The notes under the pieces: generated by a model
Databases searched by the model: none
Seen by the model: only the letters and a program-made list of their open reading frames with translations
What the model was told of the DNA's origin: nothing
Program-made: the position numbers and the translations under genes
Source: Prevotella sp. CAG:891
Lineage (GTDB): Bacteria; Bacteroidota; Bacteroidia; Bacteroidales; Bacteroidaceae
NCBI GenBank assembly: GCA_000437675.1
Contig: FR901707.1
Coordinates: 33,396 to 42,565, forward strand
DNA length: 9,170 nucleotides
Direction of reading: 5' to 3'
Shown: positions 1 through 5,844 of the stretch, one piece after another
Numbering within the stretch: the stretch's first letter is position 1
Layout: the number at the start of each line of letters is the position of its first letter

Positions 1-2
1 TG

Positions 3-131
3 CTGAACCGCGATAAAAACTACTTAGGCTACGTCGACAACTACTCGCGCAGCGAAAGCTGGTACTCAAGCCGTCATCACTATTTCTGGATGTCACTTAC
101 GTATCTCTTCGATGCCAAAAAAACGAAGTAA
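3..131 (+). CDS. C-terminal end of a probable outer-membrane beta-barrel protein (partial)
   Basis: Only the last 42 codons are present; the gene starts before the window. The frame beginning at base 3 stays open to a TAA at 129-131, while the other two plus frames hit stops within the first 15 bases. The peptide is rich in Tyr, Ser, Trp and Asn and ends with an alternating aromatic/polar stretch (HHYFWMSLTYLFDAKKTK). That pattern is typical of the last membrane strand of Bacteroidetes outer-membrane beta-barrels, such as TonB-dependent receptors or outer-membrane beta-barrel family proteins, where a terminal aromatic strand followed by a short basic tail is common. The specific family cannot be named from this fragment. 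A terminator-like hairpin follows about 45 bases after the stop, which fits this being the last gene of its transcript. Confidence 0.6.
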   Translation: MNRDKNYLGYVDNYSRSESWYSSRHHYFWMSLTYLFDAKKTK

Positions 132-177
132 ACAGCCGGCCTCATGGCGCAGGCAAGGTTTTCCTGTAAAAACGCAG

Positions 178-220
178 AGCAGGTAGTCAGCCCCATAAGC
201 CGACTACCTGCTTAACTTTT
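178..220 (+). terminator. Rho-independent-type terminator after the partial beta-barrel gene
   Basis: An 11-bp perfect stem (AGCAGGTAGTC at 178-188 with GACTACCTGCT at 202-212) closes a 13-base loop and is followed by TAACTTTT. The U-tract is interrupted, so termination may be moderate. It lies between the end of the upstream gene and the promoter of the next one. Confidence 0.7.
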
Positions 221-273
221 CACCCTGCATTCGGCGATTTAACCGATGGATGCCGTTTTTTTCGGACAAATAG

Positions 274-305
274 CTTGAATAATTACTGAATAGTCGCTAT
301 TTTTG
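274..305 (+). promoter_or_regulatory. Probable Bacteroidetes promoter for the DUF3108 gene
   Basis: TATTTTTG at 298-305 matches the Bacteroidetes -7 element TAnnTTTG exactly. CTTG at 274-277 is a three-of-four match to the -33 TTTG with a 20-base spacer. Transcription would start near 310-315, giving a 5' leader of about 150 nt before the ATG at 460. The call is from motif match only. Confidence 0.5.
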
Positions 306-459
306 TTCGAAAAATGTATCTTAGCACCCGAATCTGTGATGAAGGGAGCGCGCAGAACAGCTGCTGTAAGTAAGGGGGTGAGCCTTGCCTAAAGTGCGTG
401 TTCGGAACGGCGTAACTCCTTTCCTGTTTTTTTCGATACACACAATAAATAATAGTACA
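306..459 (+). other. Long 5' leader of the DUF3108 gene, possibly structured
   Basis: No gene is apparent here. Together with the terminator and promoter this accounts for the gene-free stretch 132-459. The leader is G-rich in its middle and contains short hairpins: GCAG/CTGC at 352-355 and 361-364, and AAGG/CCTT at 372-375 and 383-386. A T-run follows (425-433), then an A/T-rich stretch just before the start codon. No recognised riboswitch consensus could be assigned. Confidence 0.3.
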
Positions 460-1266
460 ATGAAAAAGTTGATTTTCTTGTTCCTGTTCCTGGTTACGGG
501 AATGGCGGCCCAAGCTCAGTGCTCAGCACCCAACTTTGCCTTTAAAAGCGGTGAAACCCTGATATACGACCTCTACTTTAACTGGAAATTCGTTTGGATT
601 AAAGTGGGTACCGCTTCGATGAATACGACGCAAACCACCTACGGCGGTCAGCCGGCCTATCGCTCGTACCTGATTACGCGAGGTTCGAAACGCGCCGACA
701 AAATATTCGTGATGCGCGACACGCTCATGGCTTACACCGGACTTGACCTGGTGCCGAAGTATTATGCCAAAAAGGCGTTCGAGGGCGATACTTACCGCAA
801 AAACGAGGTGTGGTATTCTTACCCCAACGGACAGAGCGCGGTGAAAATGCGCTATCAACGCGACAATAATCCGGCAAAATTCAGCAACCACACCAGTAAG
901 TATTGCGCGTTCGACATGATCAGTATGCTCTTGCGTGCCCGTTCGTTCGACGCTACGAACATGAAAGTGGGGCACCGCATCAGTTTCCTCATGGCCGACG
1001 GCAAAAGCTGCGAGTGGAAGAGCATTGTGTATCGCGGTAAAAAGAAATTCCAGATGGAAAACTCGAACACCACTTACCGCTGCCTCGTGTTCTCGTTCGT
1101 TGAAAAGGAAGATGGCAAGGAAAAAGACATTGTCACCTTCTACATCACCGACGACAAGAACCACTTGCCCGTGCGCCTGGACATGAACCTGAACTTCGGC
1201 ACGGCCAAGGCCTTCCTGACCGGCGCACGCGGATTGCGCAATCCGCAGGATGCCAAACTGAAATAA
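460..1266 (+). CDS. Secreted DUF3108 domain protein
   Basis: A 268-residue protein of unknown function. The ATG at 460 is chosen because it opens a classic signal peptide: MKK, then a hydrophobic core at about residues 4-15, then AQAQ with likely cleavage after Ala19. The frame is open further upstream, but that extension has no signal character. The mature part begins with a segment on having a 'sufficient gradient' of the type F-x-x-GE-x-L-x-Y (FKSGETLIYDLYF at about 29-41), then an all-beta-looking fold with many Tyr, Lys and Arg residues. This matches the DUF3108 family as I know it, whose members are periplasmic or outer-membrane-associated beta proteins common in Bacteroidetes and Proteobacteria. 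There is no lipobox, so it is probably soluble in the periplasm. It appears to be a single-gene transcript, with its own promoter upstream and a hairpin after the stop. The family is fairly certain; its role is unknown. Confidence 0.85.
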   Translation: MKKLIFLFLFLVTGMAAQAQCSAPNFAFKSGETLIYDLYFNWKFVWIKVGTASMNTTQTTYGGQPAYRSYLITRGSKRADKIFVMRDTLMAYTGLDLVPKYYAKKAFEGDTYRKNEVWYSYPNGQSAVKMRYQRDNNPAKFSNHTSKYCAFDMISMLLRARSFDATNMKVGHRISFLMADGKSCEWKSIVYRGKKKFQMENSNTTYRCLVFSFVEKEDGKEKDIVTFYITDDKNHLPVRLDMNLNFGTAKAFLTGARGLRNPQDAKLK

Positions 1267-1333
1267 GCTACAAGCATAAGCAGAATGGCGGTGCTACGCT
1301 GTTTTGCTTGTTTAAGATACTTGCACAACAATA

Positions 1334-1374
1334 ATCCCGAATCGCGAAACAGTGTGGCTGTCGCGGTTCGGGAT
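1334..1374 (+). terminator. Strong hairpin after the DUF3108 gene, probable terminator
   Basis: A 14-bp stem (1334-1347 with 1361-1374, one G-U pair) encloses a 13-base loop. It starts 67 bases after the DUF3108 stop. No run of T follows (ATACCCATTT), so it is not a canonical intrinsic terminator and could instead stabilise a 3' end or be part of the pdxB leader. I found no convincing promoter between it and pdxB. Confidence 0.5.
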
Positions 1375-1430
1375 ATACCCATTTGCCGAACACAAATCGG
1401 TGCGTCCGGCGGAATTATATAAAAGGCACA

Positions 1431-2537
1431 ATGAAACTCGTAATTGATTCGAAAATTCCCTTTATACGCGGCTTTGCCGAACAGTTAGGCGAAACCGTCT
1501 ATCTGACCGGAGCCGACATCACTGCTGCCGACGTGCGCGATGCCGACGCCCTGATTATCCGTACACGCACACACTGCAACGAAGCCCTGCTCGCAGGGTC
1601 GGCCGTGCGCTTTGTGGCAACAGCCACCATTGGCTATGACCACATCGATACCGACTTTATGCACCATGCCCACATTGCGTGGAGCAACTGCCCCGGCTGC
1701 AACGCCACCAGTGTGGCGCAATACGTCGAAGCAGCCTGCTTGCTGCTTGCCGCCCACGGCTGCTGGAGCGAAACCCGGCGCCCCACACCGCTGACTGCCC
1801 CCGTCGACATCCGACGCCCCGAACGCAACGCATTTGCCGGTCTGACCCTAGGCATTGTCGGAGTGGGCCATGTGGGTAAAAGTGTGGCCAAGCGCGCTGC
1901 GGCCATGGGTTTCGAGCAAATTCTGCTTTGCGACCCTCCACGCGCAGAACGCGAAGGGCAGGCAGCCTTTACACCGTTCGACGAGTTGGCACGCCGCTGC
2001 GACATCATTACCTTTCACACCCCTCTGACCCACGCTCCGCAACCACACGCCACTTACCACATGGCTTCGGAAGCATGGTTCGACAGCCTGCAACGCTGCC
2101 CCGTGATTATCAACACGAGCCGCGGCGAAGCCATCGACACCGAGGCGCTGAAACGAGCCATCGACAGCGGACGGGTGCGCACAGCTGTTATCGACACTTG
2201 GGAGAACGAACCCCATATCGACCGCGAACTGCTGCAAAAAGTATTTATCGGCACCCCCCACATCGCCGGCTACAGTGCCGACGGTAAGGCCAACGGCACG
2301 CGCATGGCGTTGCAGGCCGTGGCCCGACACTTCGACCTGCCCACCGATGCCTTTGAATCGGTTGTTCCACCCCCGTTGCCCGAAGGCTTTGCCTATTACC
2401 CCGAGGGACAGGGCCGGCTGCTGGCCGAGGAGTTGCGCCTTTACGACCCAACGCGCGACGCCGAGGCACTGCGAACTCACCCGGAATGCTTCGAAAAATT
2501 AAGGGGCGACTATCCGCTGCGACGCGAAATGCCCTGA
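1431..2537 (+). CDS. pdxB: Erythronate-4-phosphate dehydrogenase PdxB
   Basis: A 368-residue NAD-dependent dehydrogenase that oxidises 4-phospho-D-erythronate to 2-oxo-3-hydroxy-4-phosphobutanoate, the second step of DXP-dependent pyridoxal phosphate synthesis in the cytoplasm. The start at 1431 gives MKLVIDSKIPF, the usual PdxB opening, and has AAAAGG just upstream. The N-terminal domain carries TATIGYDHID (64-73) and the PdxB-type PGCNATSVAQYVE (88-100). The Rossmann motif GVGHVG is at 144-149, followed by CDPPRAE. The catalytic trio of the D-2-hydroxyacid dehydrogenase family is present: Arg231 (TSRGEAID), Glu260 (WENEP) and His277 (GTPHIAGYS). The spacing (29 and 17 residues) is the same as in E. 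coli PdxB as I remember it (Arg208, Glu237, His254). The C-terminal part should be the PdxB dimerisation domain, somewhat short. A proline/arginine-rich stretch at about 108-135, before the Rossmann motif, looks like an insertion relative to the E. coli enzyme. The next gene starts 34 nt downstream, so they may be co-transcribed. Confidence 0.93.
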   Translation: MKLVIDSKIPFIRGFAEQLGETVYLTGADITAADVRDADALIIRTRTHCNEALLAGSAVRFVATATIGYDHIDTDFMHHAHIAWSNCPGCNATSVAQYVEAACLLLAAHGCWSETRRPTPLTAPVDIRRPERNAFAGLTLGIVGVGHVGKSVAKRAAAMGFEQILLCDPPRAEREGQAAFTPFDELARRCDIITFHTPLTHAPQPHATYHMASEAWFDSLQRCPVIINTSRGEAIDTEALKRAIDSGRVRTAVIDTWENEPHIDRELLQKVFIGTPHIAGYSADGKANGTRMALQAVARHFDLPTDAFESVVPPPLPEGFAYYPEGQGRLLAEELRLYDPTRDAEALRTHPECFEKLRGDYPLRREMP

Positions 2538-2571
2538 TTCACCCGATAATTCCATCATTCTCAGTTTTTTT

Positions 2572-3747
2572 ATGAATATGCCTACCGAGAACATGCACCG
2601 GAAATCAAAACTTGAAAGCTGGCTGACGCTGGCCGGCACATTGGTTCTGGTGGTTTCGTTGCTGGTTTACTTTCTTCCGCGCGAAACGAAATTCGGCTAT
2701 GAATACGAACAAGGACGCCCCTGGCGCTACAATTCGCTCATTGCCACCTACGACTTCCCGATTTACAAAACACAAGAGGAGGTGCAGTCTGAACGCGACA
2801 GCGCCATGAAGGACTTTCACCCCTTTTTCGTGGCCGATGCCCAAAAGGCCCGACACCAGATTATGGCGTTCCGCTCTGACTACCTGAACGGAGCCTATCC
2901 CGGTGTGCCCGTAAGCTATCTGAACCACATCGAACAGCTGCTTGCCTCGGTTTACGAGGCCGGTATCGTCAATTCCGACGAATTGGCACAAATGGCCAAG
3001 GACATTGTGCCGGGCATCAAGGTTATCGACGGCACGGAAGCCGAAACGCATACCCTCTCGGAACTTTACTCCACCCGTTCGGCCTACGAATACATTGTGC
3101 ATGCCGACACTTTCAGGTATCCGCGGCGCATGATGGCACGCTGCAACATCAACAAGTATCTGGAACCCAACCTGACGGTCGACTCGGTGAAAACCCGTGC
3201 CGCCCGCGAGGACGTGCTGGCCTCGGTATCGCCCGCTTCGGGCATGGTGCAGAGCGGACAGCGCATCATCGACCGGGGCGAAATCATCTCGGCCGACCAG
3301 TTTAAAATTTTGCAATCGTACGAAAAGGAAACTTTGCGCCGTAACGACAGTTCCGAAGGCATGTGGGGCATCATCCTCGGACAGGTAATCTTTGTGTTCA
3401 GCATCATCATTTTGTTCGTTATTTACCTGAACCTTTTCAGGCGCGACTACCTACATTCGCCCCACACCATTCTGCTGCTCTCGACGCTCATTGCCCTTTT
3501 CCCGCTGCTGACCTACATCATGGTCGACCACAAGTTCTTCAACGTGTATATGCTGCCTTTTGCCATGGTGCCCATGTTTGTGCGCATATTCATGGACTCG
3601 CGCTCGGCCTTCATGGCTATGGTTAGCTCCATCATCCTGTCGTCGTTTGCCCTGCACTCGAACTACGAGTTTGTGGTCATACAGTCGGTAGCCGGCATGA
3701 CCGCCGTGTATGGACCGAAGGACCTTACCCCGCCGTGTATGCACTGA
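2572..3747 (+). CDS. 7TM-HD (PgpH-like) phosphodiesterase, N-terminal part, cut short by a frameshift
   Basis: This 391-residue frame is the front of a 7TM-7TMR_HD family protein; Gram-positive members such as PgpH degrade cyclic di-AMP. One membrane segment is at about 18-35. A long extracytoplasmic 7TMR-HDED domain follows at about 37-262, with GRPWRYNSLIATYDFPIYKT near its start. More membrane segments follow at about 266-289, 300-319, 324-341, 346-363 and 366-380. The natural sequence runs to Tyr380. Then a duplicated 29-bp unit shifts the frame, adding 11 foreign residues ending PPCMH before TGA at 3745-3747. The HD hydrolase domain is therefore missing from this product and lies in the overlapping frame downstream. 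The start ATG at 2572 fits the position of the first membrane helix; ATG 2578 is an alternative. No Shine-Dalgarno is visible. Deleting one repeat copy gives a single protein of 713 residues, close to the roughly 700 usual for the family. Either a real disruption or an assembly error. Confidence 0.85.
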   Translation: MNMPTENMHRKSKLESWLTLAGTLVLVVSLLVYFLPRETKFGYEYEQGRPWRYNSLIATYDFPIYKTQEEVQSERDSAMKDFHPFFVADAQKARHQIMAFRSDYLNGAYPGVPVSYLNHIEQLLASVYEAGIVNSDELAQMAKDIVPGIKVIDGTEAETHTLSELYSTRSAYEYIVHADTFRYPRRMMARCNINKYLEPNLTVDSVKTRAAREDVLASVSPASGMVQSGQRIIDRGEIISADQFKILQSYEKETLRRNDSSEGMWGIILGQVIFVFSIIILFVIYLNLFRRDYLHSPHTILLLSTLIALFPLLTYIMVDHKFFNVYMLPFAMVPMFVRIFMDSRSAFMAMVSSIILSSFALHSNYEFVVIQSVAGMTAVYGPKDLTPPCMH

Positions 3748-3758
3748 AGGACCTTACC
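3701..3758 (+). repeat. 29-bp tandem duplication that breaks the 7TM-HD gene
   Basis: Copy one is 3701-3729 and copy two 3730-3758, directly adjacent. They share CCGCCGTGTATG at the start and GAAGGACCTTACC at the end, and differ only at units 13 and 16 (GACC versus CACT). Copy two encodes VYALKDLTE, which fits the membrane-helix context; copy one encodes VYGPKDLTP. Since 29 is not a multiple of three, the duplication shifts the reading frame. Confidence 0.95.
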
Positions 3759-4742
3759 GAGCGTTCGCAGCTGATGCGCGTGGCGCTGGCCGTGTTTACA
3801 GCCAGTTCGTTTGTGATGCTGGGCTTCGACCTTTCGCAAGGCATCGACTTTCATCACCTCGACACCGGCATGTACGTCAGCTTGGCGGTCAACGGGGTGC
3901 TGCTGCTCTTTGCCTATCCGCTGCTTTACCTCATCGAAAAACTCTTTGGCTTTACTTCGAGCGTCACCCTCGTTGAACTCTCGAACACGAACAACAATGT
4001 GCTGCGCCGCATGTCGAAAGTGGCGCAGGGCACCTTTGTGCATTCGCTGCAAGTGGCCAACCTGGCTGCCGAAGTGGCCGACAAAATCGGTGCAAAGCCC
4101 CAGCTGGTGCGTACGGGCGCACTCTATCACGACATTGGCAAAATGCTCAATCCAGCCTTCTTTACCGAAAACCAGAACGGCATGAACCCACACGATGAAC
4201 TGACCGAGGAACGCTCGGCGCAAATCATCATCAGCCACGTGACCGAGGGTATGCGTCTGGCCGAAAAGTACCACCTCCCGAAGGTAATCCGCGACTTTAT
4301 CGTGACGCACCACGGCTGCTCGCAAACCAAGTACTTCTACATTCAGTGGAAAAACAAGCACCCCGAGGAAGAACCGAACGAAAAGCTCTTTACCTATCCC
4401 GGACCCAACCCGTTCACCCGCGAACAGGCCATACTCATGATGTGCGACGCTGTGGAAGCCACCTCGCGCTCGCTCAAAAACTTTTCGGAAGAAAGCATCA
4501 CCGAACTCGTTGACCGCATTGTCGACGGACAAGTGAATGCCGGCTTCTTTAAGGAATGCCCCATCACCTTCCGCGACATTGCCGATGCCAAGCGTGTACT
4601 GGTTGAAAGCCTGAAAACGGTGTACCACACCCGCATTGCCTATCCCGAAGAAAACAAAGGCGATAAAGGCGAAGTACAAGGCCCGCGCCGCAGTTTCCTG
4701 TTTGCGCGCCGCAATATTTCGAATTATGCACGCAAGGACTAA
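3735..4742 (+). CDS. 7TM-HD (PgpH-like) phosphodiesterase, C-terminal part with the HD catalytic domain
   Basis: This is the back half of the same gene. The open frame can start at GTG 3735, inside the second repeat copy, giving 335 residues and overlapping the first frame by 13 bases. Two membrane segments (about 13-31 and 47-67) complete the expected seven-helix bundle. A cytoplasmic HD phosphohydrolase domain follows. The metal-binding set of the HD family appears intact: His103 (FVHSLQ), His132-Asp133 (LYHDIGKM), His168 (ISHVTEG), His192-His193 (VTHHG) and Asp238 (MMCDAVEA). Intact catalytic residues and an open frame to the TAA at 4742 suggest the break is recent or artificial. By family, the likely reaction is cleavage of cyclic di-AMP to pApA; the nucleotide is an inference. 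It is uncertain whether this half is translated on its own: AAGGA at 3718-3722 lies 12 bases before the GTG and could serve for re-initiation. Confidence 0.85.
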   Translation: MYALKDLTERSQLMRVALAVFTASSFVMLGFDLSQGIDFHHLDTGMYVSLAVNGVLLLFAYPLLYLIEKLFGFTSSVTLVELSNTNNNVLRRMSKVAQGTFVHSLQVANLAAEVADKIGAKPQLVRTGALYHDIGKMLNPAFFTENQNGMNPHDELTEERSAQIIISHVTEGMRLAEKYHLPKVIRDFIVTHHGCSQTKYFYIQWKNKHPEEEPNEKLFTYPGPNPFTREQAILMMCDAVEATSRSLKNFSEESITELVDRIVDGQVNAGFFKECPITFRDIADAKRVLVESLKTVYHTRIAYPEENKGDKGEVQGPRRSFLFARRNISNYARKD

Positions 4743-4812
4743 TTAGGAACACCTACTTAACCCCCGACGGCGAAAAATAAAGAGGCTGCAAGTTCATAAA
4801 ATGTGCATTAAA

Positions 4813-4844
4813 TTTGCGAGGACAAACAAAAAACTTTAATTTTG
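4813..4844 (+). promoter_or_regulatory. Near-perfect Bacteroidetes promoter of the fumarate reductase operon
   Basis: TTTG at 4813-4816 and TAATTTTG at 4837-4844 match the -33 and -7 elements exactly, with a 20-base spacer. Transcription would begin near 4850, leaving a leader of about 130 nt before the ATG at 4981. This is the best promoter in the window, in line with the strong-expression codon use of the operon. Confidence 0.8.
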
Positions 4845-4864
4845 CAGAAAGAATGCCCCTGCTC

Positions 4865-4904
4865 CTCATTTATAGGGAAAAATGAGCCTGTCTTTATCGT
4901 AAAG
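4865..4904 (+). other. Two hairpins in the leader of the fumarate reductase operon
   Basis: CTCATTT at 4865-4871 pairs with AAATGAG at 4880-4886 (7 bp, 8-base loop). CTTTA at 4892-4896 pairs with TAAAG at 4900-4904 (loop TCG). They sit early in the predicted leader and could protect the 5' end of the mRNA. No known riboswitch was recognised. Confidence 0.4.
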
Positions 4905-4980
4905 GCGGGTGTGGGCAATGTTTGTTGTAACCTCAGAAAATACTAATAATCTAAATACAAACTTAATTCAAATCAACTCT

Positions 4981-5679
4981 ATGTGGTTAACTAACTCATC
5001 CATCGGACGGAAGGTAATCATGTCGGTAACCGGCATTGCGCTTATCCTGTTCCTCACGTTTCATGGTTGCATGAACCTGGTAGCCCTTTTCTCGAAAGAA
5101 GGCTATAACATGGTATGCGAGATGCTTGGTGCTAACTGGTATGCTGTAGCAGCAACCATTGGCCTCGGTGCACTTGTAGCCATCCACTTTATCTATGCGA
5201 TTATCCTTACGCTTCAAAACCGTAAGGCTCGTGGCAACAACCGTTACGCTGTGTCTTCACGTCCTGAAAAGGTTGAGTGGGCATCGCAGAACATGTTTGT
5301 ACTCGGTGTTATCGTAGTACTTGGTTTGTTGCTCCACCTCTTCAACTTCTGGTATAACATGATGTTTGCCGAGTTGGTTAATGGCGGTATGCCTTTCATC
5401 AACGAGGTTACCGATGCTTGCGACGGTTACAGCATGATTGCCTACACCTTCTCTAACCCCATCTACACCGTGCTCTACCTCATCTGGTTCGTAGCTATCT
5501 GGTTCCACATGACTCACGGTTTCTGGAGTGCATTCCAGACGCTCGGTTGGAATGGTAAGATCTGGTTCAATCGCTGGCGCATGATCGGCACTATTTACGT
5601 AACCTTGCTGATGCTTATCTTCGTAGCTGTAGCTCTCTACTTCGCATTCTGCGGTGGTTGCTGCGCTGCAACTTGCTAA
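4981..5679 (+). CDS. frdC: Succinate dehydrogenase/fumarate reductase cytochrome b subunit
   Basis: A 232-residue integral membrane subunit that anchors the complex and passes electrons between the menaquinone pool and the iron-sulfur subunit. It has five hydrophobic segments, at about 13-37, 55-78, 105-128, 157-181 and 196-220. Candidate heme b ligands in the helices are His28 (FHGCMN), His69 (AIHFIY), His119 (LLHLFNFWY) and His176 or His179 (WFHMTHGFW). This fits the two-heme, single-anchor type known from Wolinella and Bacteroides. The start MWLTNSSIGRKVIMSVTG at 4981 is chosen because it opens the usual conserved N-terminus. The frame is open back to an ATG at 4918, which would add 21 residues rich in Asn and Thr. 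The last nine residues contain four cysteines (CGGCCAATC), which I do not recall as a family trait. First gene of the operon; frdA follows after 165 nt. Also called sdhC. Confidence 0.92.
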   Translation: MWLTNSSIGRKVIMSVTGIALILFLTFHGCMNLVALFSKEGYNMVCEMLGANWYAVAATIGLGALVAIHFIYAIILTLQNRKARGNNRYAVSSRPEKVEWASQNMFVLGVIVVLGLLLHLFNFWYNMMFAELVNGGMPFINEVTDACDGYSMIAYTFSNPIYTVLYLIWFVAIWFHMTHGFWSAFQTLGWNGKIWFNRWRMIGTIYVTLLMLIFVAVALYFAFCGGCCAATC

Positions 5680-5714
5680 GATATTTCCCCTGGGAATGTT
5701 GCCGGCTGGTACCG

Positions 5715-5747
5715 TTTGCCTTGCAGGCTGTAGCTCACACAGGCAAA
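5715..5747 (+). other. Hairpin in the frdC-frdA gap
   Basis: TTTGCCT at 5715-5721 pairs with AGGCAAA at 5741-5747 across a 19-base loop. The gap of 165 bases has no gene and I found no promoter in it. The hairpin is not followed by a T-run, so it is more likely an RNA stability or processing element than a terminator. Confidence 0.4.
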
Positions 5748-5844
5748 GGCCCGGTTCTGCAGTCTTGGGCGCAGATGCCGCATTTGGCTTTCACCCCGGT
5801 GACTCCCCCAAACAAAACCACACCTCTTAATACATTTTCCACTC

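Noticed and set aside
331..400. Cobalamin riboswitch
   Set aside because: A few core-like letters are present, but the B12 box and the expected pairings are missing, and the gene has no link to cobalamin.
385..459. N-terminal extension of the DUF3108 gene from a TTG at 385
   Set aside because: The frame is open, but the added 25 residues would bury the clear signal peptide that begins at ATG 460.
523..1164. 213-codon minus-strand frame opposite the DUF3108 gene
   Set aside because: No recognisable domain; the plus strand has a signal peptide and a family match.
1634..2480. Long open frames antisense to or out of frame with pdxB
   Set aside because: They are composition effects of the G/C-rich pdxB gene, with no family resemblance, while the pdxB frame carries all catalytic residues.
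3663..4679. 338-codon minus-strand frame opposite the 7TM-HD gene
   Set aside because: It mirrors the HD-domain coding strand. Its His/Val/Phe-rich composition is that of an antisense shadow, and the plus frame has intact HD motifs.
5831..5838. Internal promoter before frdA (TACATTTT)
   Set aside because: No TTTG at the right distance upstream and the last base mismatches the -7 consensus.
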